From contig CALKQS010000006.1 of assembly GCA_937990725.1 (NCBI GenBank), positions 1 to 64,000 of the forward strand: a DNA stretch of 64,000 bases, in the 5' to 3' direction. This document shows, piece by piece, positions 60,767-64,000 of this stretch (position 1 is its first letter; each line of letters begins with the position of its first letter). The notes under the pieces were generated by a model. It was not told the origin of the DNA, did no database searches, and worked only from the letters and a program-made list of their open reading frames with translations. This DNA comes from an uncultured Candidatus Saccharibacteria bacterium (lineage in GTDB: Bacteria > Patescibacteriota > Saccharimonadia > Saccharimonadales > Saccharimonadaceae). Both the position numbers and the translations under genes were made by a program.

Positions 60767-61354
60767 CTACTTGCCCTCCTTTGCGGGTTGCTTCTTGGCA
60801 CCAACCCACTGCTCGCGTGGCACCATACTGCGCAGAGCCTCCACCGTAGCATAGGCAATATTTACCTTGTTGGTGCTGCCTAGACTCTTCGAGAGCAGGT
60901 TGCGGATGCCCGTCACACCAATGACGGCACGCACCACACCACCAGCGATGATACCCGTACCAGGCGCAGCTGGCTTGATGAGCACACGTGCACCACTAAG
61001 CTTAACTTCCATCTCATGCGGGATGGTCTCATTTACCACCGGAATAACGACGAGGTGCTTCTTGGCTACCGAGGTTGCCTTGGCAATGGCGGTCTGCACA
61101 TCGGCACCCTTCGCCACACCAACACCAACCTTATTCTTGCGGTTGCCCACTACCACCAGCGCCTTGAAGCGGAAGCGGCGGCCACCCTTAACGACGCGTG
61201 CCACGCGGTCGATATTAACAACAACTTCTTCAAATTCCTTTGGCGTGTCATCACGCTGGTTGCGCCGGTCATCGCGGCGACCACCCCGGCCCCGACCACG
61301 CTGGTTGCGCCGGTCATTTGGGCGAGGTGTAGTATTTGCAGGTCTGTCTGCCAT
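60767..61354 (-). CDS. rpsE: 30S ribosomal protein S5
   Basis: The 195-residue S5 has an Arg/Gly/Asp/Asn-rich N-terminal extension (about 40 residues, RRNQRGRGRGGRRDDRRNQ-like), the dsRBD-like core EEVVVNIDRVARVVKGGRR and the C-terminal AGGVVRAVIGVTGIRNLLSK. Its Shine-Dalgarno GAGGAGGAA lies inside the last codons of the upstream novel gene, implying translational coupling. Confidence 0.95.
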   Translation of the reverse strand: MADRPANTTPRPNDRRNQRGRGRGGRRDDRRNQRDDTPKEFEEVVVNIDRVARVVKGGRRFRFKALVVVGNRKNKVGVGVAKGADVQTAIAKATSVAKKHLVVIPVVNETIPHEMEVKLSGARVLIKPAAPGTGIIAGGVVRAVIGVTGIRNLLSKSLGSTNKVNIAYATVEALRSMVPREQWVGAKKQPAKEGK

Positions 61355-61355
61355 A

Positions 61356-61634
61356 CTAAATTTCCTCCTCTTCTAGCTCTGCATTTGCCTTACGAATCGC
61401 TTCCTCAAGTTCTTTAAGCTCTTCAGGTTGATAAAGAGCAACAAGATACTTTAGAATCTGCGGAATGTCATATGGACTCACTTTACTACCTATGTCAGAA
61501 ACGATACCAATAATCTCATCATCCAGACGACCCACAGCTTGGAGTGCTTCTGGACTCATCTCATTCTCGAGTCTATCTATCGTTTGTTGTGGTGTTTCCG
61601 GACCGGTGGTGGTTGCGTGTTCGTAACTACCCAT
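61356..61634 (-). CDS. novel acidic protein inside the spc cluster (92 aa)
   Basis: This acidic helical protein starts MGSYEHATTTGPETP and ends ANAELEEEEI. It is not a ribosomal protein by sequence (acidic, no RNA-binding features). It lies between rplR and rpsE with 1-nt gaps on both sides, and its Glu codons supply the rpsE Shine-Dalgarno. Its DNA is visibly more A+T-rich than the flanking genes, suggesting later insertion. The function is unknown. Confidence 0.75.
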   Translation of the reverse strand: MGSYEHATTTGPETPQQTIDRLENEMSPEALQAVGRLDDEIIGIVSDIGSKVSPYDIPQILKYLVALYQPEELKELEEAIRKANAELEEEEI

Positions 61635-61635
61635 A

Positions 61636-61992
61636 CTAAAACTCCAATCCTTCCTTGCGGGCAGCGTCTGCGAGTGCGCTCAAGCGGCCAGCATACTGGC
61701 GACCATTGCGATCGAAGACGACTGCACTTATCTTTGCTTTCTTGGCCTTCTTGGCGATATCTGTGCCTACCTTGGCGGCCTTCTCCGTCATGGTGCCGGT
61801 TGCTTTGGTACCAACAGTAGTGGCAGCAGCCAATGTTGCGTGAGCATCATCATCAATAAGCTGCGCGCTCACGTGCAGGTTGCTAATCGTCACGCTCAAG
61901 CGTGGGCGCTGAGCTGTGCCGTGCACGCGAGCTCGGACGCGGCGCTTGCGCAGGTCACGATTCAGGAGTTTTTTTGCTAATGCGTGTGCCAT
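61636..61992 (-). CDS. rplR: 50S ribosomal protein L18
   Basis: The 118-residue L18 binds 5S rRNA: RDLRKRRVRARVHGTAQRP, LSVTISNLHVSAQLIDDD and the C-terminal FDRNGRQYAGRLSALADAAR. Its ATG overlaps the rplF stop by one base (TAATG). Confidence 0.95.
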   Translation of the reverse strand: MAHALAKKLLNRDLRKRRVRARVHGTAQRPRLSVTISNLHVSAQLIDDDAHATLAAATTVGTKATGTMTEKAAKVGTDIAKKAKKAKISAVVFDRNGRQYAGRLSALADAARKEGLEF

Positions 61993-62534
61993 TACTTCTT
62001 ACCTGCCTTCCCTGCTTTGCGCAAAATTTGCTCACCAACATACATAATGCCCTTGCCCTTGTATGGCTCTGGCTTCTTGAGAGCGCGGATCTCGGCGGCG
62101 ACTTGGCCAACCTTTTGCTTGTCGATACCCGTCACGACGATCACCATTCGCTCGTTCGTTACATTAACCCCCTCTGGGGCTTTGTAGTGGACTTCATGGC
62201 TAAAGCCCAGGCTCATCGTCAGCTCGTTATTGCTCGACGAAACCCGAAAGCCCACACCTTTGACCTCGAGGCGCTTCTCGTACCCCTGGGTCACGCCAAT
62301 CACCATGTTGTTGATGAGGGCGCGCATCAGCCCATGCTGGGCTCGAGCAGCCTTAGACTCATCCTTTGGATGAACCGTCACCTGTCCGTCCTCGACCTTC
62401 ACCTCGACCGCTGGCGTAATGAACTGCGAGAGCTCACCTTTGGGGCCCTTGACGACCACATCACCAGAGTCAACCGTGATTGTCACACCCGATGGAATCG
62501 CCACCGGCAGTTTTCCGATTCGACTCAGACTCAT
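61992..62534 (-). CDS. rplF: 50S ribosomal protein L6
   Basis: The 180-residue L6 has two related domains: MSLSRIGKLPVAIPSGVTIT, then GVTQGYEKRLEVKGVGFRV and the C-terminal KKPEPYKGKGIMYVGEQILR. AAAGG is 6 nt upstream of the ATG. It is the first gene of this short cluster; rpsH and rpsN do not precede it, and a TACAAT box lies near 62655. Confidence 0.95.
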   Translation of the reverse strand: MSLSRIGKLPVAIPSGVTITVDSGDVVVKGPKGELSQFITPAVEVKVEDGQVTVHPKDESKAARAQHGLMRALINNMVIGVTQGYEKRLEVKGVGFRVSSSNNELTMSLGFSHEVHYKAPEGVNVTNERMVIVVTGIDKQKVGQVAAEIRALKKPEPYKGKGIMYVGEQILRKAGKAGKK

Positions 62535-62790
62535 TGCTTACCTTTCGATTAGTAGCCAGCAAAATGTTTGTCTCGTGCTGCCGGCTATTCTCCACAACGA
62601 ACAACCAGAACGCAAAACTCCCGTTTCACTCGCAAAGTTAATATCTTGCTAATTGTACCACAGATGATGGGGAGAGCGCAAGGGTGGAAGACGCTAACAG
62701 CAGAACTGTGGTATGATCTGGATAAGAAACTATGTCGAAGTTTGCGAGCAAGTTAGACGGTGCTATATAGGTACTGCTGCAGGATTATGA

Positions 62791-62964
62791 TTATTGCTGC
62801 GCGCTGCTCCGGCGGCGGACATGCACTACCACTGCCACCGCAATAATCGTGCCAACCACCATCAACCCCACCAGTCCAGCAAGCGCCCACAGCGGGCTCC
62901 CTGGTTGCCACTGGCAGTCGAGCCAGCCGATTATTTTGTCGCTGCAGGCAAAAAACGTCAGCAT
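62791..62964 (-). CDS. small membrane protein (57 aa)
   Basis: ATG at 62964 is preceded by GGGGAG. The 57 residues start MLTFFACSDKIIGWLDCQW, have one TM (about 26-48, WALAGLVGLMVVGTIIAVAV) and a basic end (HVRRRSSAQQ). It is in the same direction as the gene at 63051-63404, 86 nt downstream of it. No family is recognised. It is shorter than usual gene-calling limits. Confidence 0.55.
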   Translation of the reverse strand: MLTFFACSDKIIGWLDCQWQPGSPLWALAGLVGLMVVGTIIAVAVVVHVRRRSSAQQ

Positions 62965-63050
62965 AGCGCTCCCCTCTCGTGAAAATACATCGTCTGTGCT
63001 GTCATGGGCAACCTCCTTGCTGAATATGCTTCTCTCTTAAGATTATACAC

Positions 63051-63404
63051 CTACCCCTGGGCAGCATCAAACTGCTCGGGCAGCAAAGCAGCACCACGCA
63101 CCATCACTGCCCCAACCTTGTCTGGCGCGCAGTAGCTCGCGAGCTCCTCATAGCTCATCTGAGTAATTGGCACATGCGCTACTGGGTCAATCACATCATC
63201 ATAGTGCATTCGGCTCCGCAGCGGCAGTGCAGTCGGCAATGTTGCAAGCGGCGTCGGCCACCTGAGGTCGGCGCGTTGCAAATCCTGCGTGTTCAGCAGC
63301 TCCACAGCCCGCTGGCTTGCACGATACCACAAAGCATCGATTAATTGGTCTTCATCTGGCGTTACTTCGCAGGGTGATGGAGGTGATACTTCGTATGATG
63401 GCAT
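63051..63404 (-). CDS. hypothetical protein (117 aa)
   Basis: This soluble acidic protein has a helical segment (DQLIDALWYRASQRAVELLN) and no recognised domain. It starts at ATG 63404. It may be co-transcribed with the 57-residue membrane protein gene downstream. Nothing in the sequence indicates function. Confidence 0.55.
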   Translation of the reverse strand: MPSYEVSPPSPCEVTPDEDQLIDALWYRASQRAVELLNTQDLQRADLRWPTPLATLPTALPLRSRMHYDDVIDPVAHVPITQMSYEELASYCAPDKVGAVMVRGAALLPEQFDAAQG

Positions 63405-63540
63405 GATATTCTTGGGATACTTCGCTTTGTTTTTTACTTTCGTTCTGAGAGTACTTGTGCATTAGTATGTGGTATTTTTGATAAAAAAGCAAGCCCTTAC
63501 CCACTCCAACCCCTCAACCGCAACACTCCCCATGCAAAAA

Positions 63541-63622
63541 GAGGCATCTTGGTTCGTCCTTTGTTAAAATTGGATCTACGAAAACAACCTAATTTTAGCA
63601 GAAAGGTATTCCAAAATGCCTC
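63541..63622 (+). promoter_or_regulatory. inverted repeat covering the transposase start codon
   Basis: GAGGCATCTTGG (63541-63552) is complementary at 11 of 12 positions to CCAAAATGCCTC (63611-63622), which contains the transposase ATG. A second internal pair (TAAAATT/AATTTTA) lies between. In RNA the start codon would be sequestered, a known way insertion sequences limit read-through expression. Confidence 0.55.
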
Positions 63623-64000
63623 AAAGAAAGTATACACAACTTTCAAGCGAAGAGCGAATTGTTATTGAAACCTTGCTTAGAAGCTCAGCCGGGGTGCGCG
63701 AGATAGCTCGCATGCTAAACCGCAGTCCCTCAACCATCTCCCGGGAGCTCAGGCGAAACCAGAATTTTGCCAAAAAGACTAGAGTCAATAAACCTAAGGA
63801 GCTAAGGCTAGACTCGAGACGCTTTCGTGGTACCGCCAAAGTGCCAGTGATTCGCGAGAAGAAGGCTCGGTATAGGAAACGCCTGTGCCAATTCGAGAGA
63901 ATAAACTACTTGGCTAAATCCGCCCAGCAGAAGACGCTGGCTAGATGCAAGAAGCAGTCTCTGCTGCTCGAGCTTTCTAGATACCAGCAAACCAGAGAGT
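63616..64000 (+). CDS. IS30-family transposase (partial, N-terminus)
   Basis: The first 128 residues start MPQRKYTQLSSEERIVIETL, followed by the helix-turn-helix GVREIARMLNRSPSTISREL that is diagnostic of IS30 transposases. The DDE catalytic domain lies beyond the window. GAAAGG precedes the ATG. The frame is open to the edge, so the copy may be intact. The upstream end of the element, with its inverted repeat, is probably near 63540. Confidence 0.88.
   Translation, partial: MPQRKYTQLSSEERIVIETLLRSSAGVREIARMLNRSPSTISRELRRNQNFAKKTRVNKPKELRLDSRRFRGTAKVPVIREKKARYRKRLCQFERINYLAKSAQQKTLARCKKQSLLLELSRYQQTRE

Noticed and set aside
1..64000. tRNA, rRNA and tmRNA genes
   Set aside because: Intergenic regions were scanned by eye for T-loop (GGTTCRA) and tmRNA signatures; the only GGTTCGA noticed lies inside the collagen-like gene. 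A covariance scan could still reveal one I missed.

Overview
The window looks like chromosomal DNA of a Patescibacteria/CPR bacterium, most likely a Saccharibacterium (TM7). This rests on gene content and protein style read by eye, not on a search. Supporting points are: translation and envelope genes at high density with few biosynthetic genes; a ribosomal protein run rpsE-rplO with no rpmD (uL30) between, an absence typical of CPR; a short EF-Ts; a ProRS without its editing insertion; and many surface or membrane proteins without obvious homologues. RF1 and RF2 are both encoded and TGA is used as an ordinary stop, so the code is standard. The DNA is moderately G+C-rich in genes and A+T-rich between them.

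Layout. 1-8.4 kb (mostly minus strand): partial glyS; a histidine kinase-response regulator-recO operon joined by ATGA overlaps; xseAB with a flippase-like membrane protein and a methyltransferase. 8.4-13.3 kb: a Trm11-like methyltransferase, rpmA, a lone response regulator and a C-terminal processing protease. 13.4-13.8 kb: an almost G-free low-complexity tract followed by a palindromic terminator. 14.7-21.5 kb: ftsE-ftsX with a PcsB-like CHAP hydrolase (septal peptidoglycan splitting), prfB, an HtpX-like protease and murD. 23-31.8 kb: an M16 peptidase with secA, hpf, pyrD and serS. 32-42.5 kb: surface biology, with a collagen-like anchored protein, a MacB-type ABC pair, uppP, a compact structured transcription unit, a DUF2207 protein and a large glycosidase-like ectoenzyme. 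42.7-54.3 kb: a caspase-fold-like protein, lysS, greA, proS, a CAAX protease, and rseP-uppS-frr-tsf-rpsB. 54.5-64 kb: rpmE, prfA, two putative membrane/peptidase proteins, two micro-peptide genes, a truncated spc cluster (rplF-rplR-novel ORF-rpsE-rplO) and the start of an IS30-family transposase.

The most interesting material is non-coding or very small. (1) A dispersed structured element is present three times (1301-1416, 49037-49141, 52811-52941). Its internal motifs are conserved, while the outer stems are unrelated in sequence yet self-complementary, which looks like covariation. (2) A consensus promoter drives a short transcript (about 37313-37890) carrying a 5' hairpin, a perfect Shine-Dalgarno, a 95-residue membrane protein and a four-helix 3' structure that begins at the stop codon. 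(3) A 122-nt junction-like structure lies at 4018-4139. (4) Two tiny genes, one encoding a tryptophan-rich 22-mer, lie at 59.8-60.2 kb. (5) Many genes have a TATAAT-like box exactly 6 nt before the start codon, which implies leaderless mRNAs.
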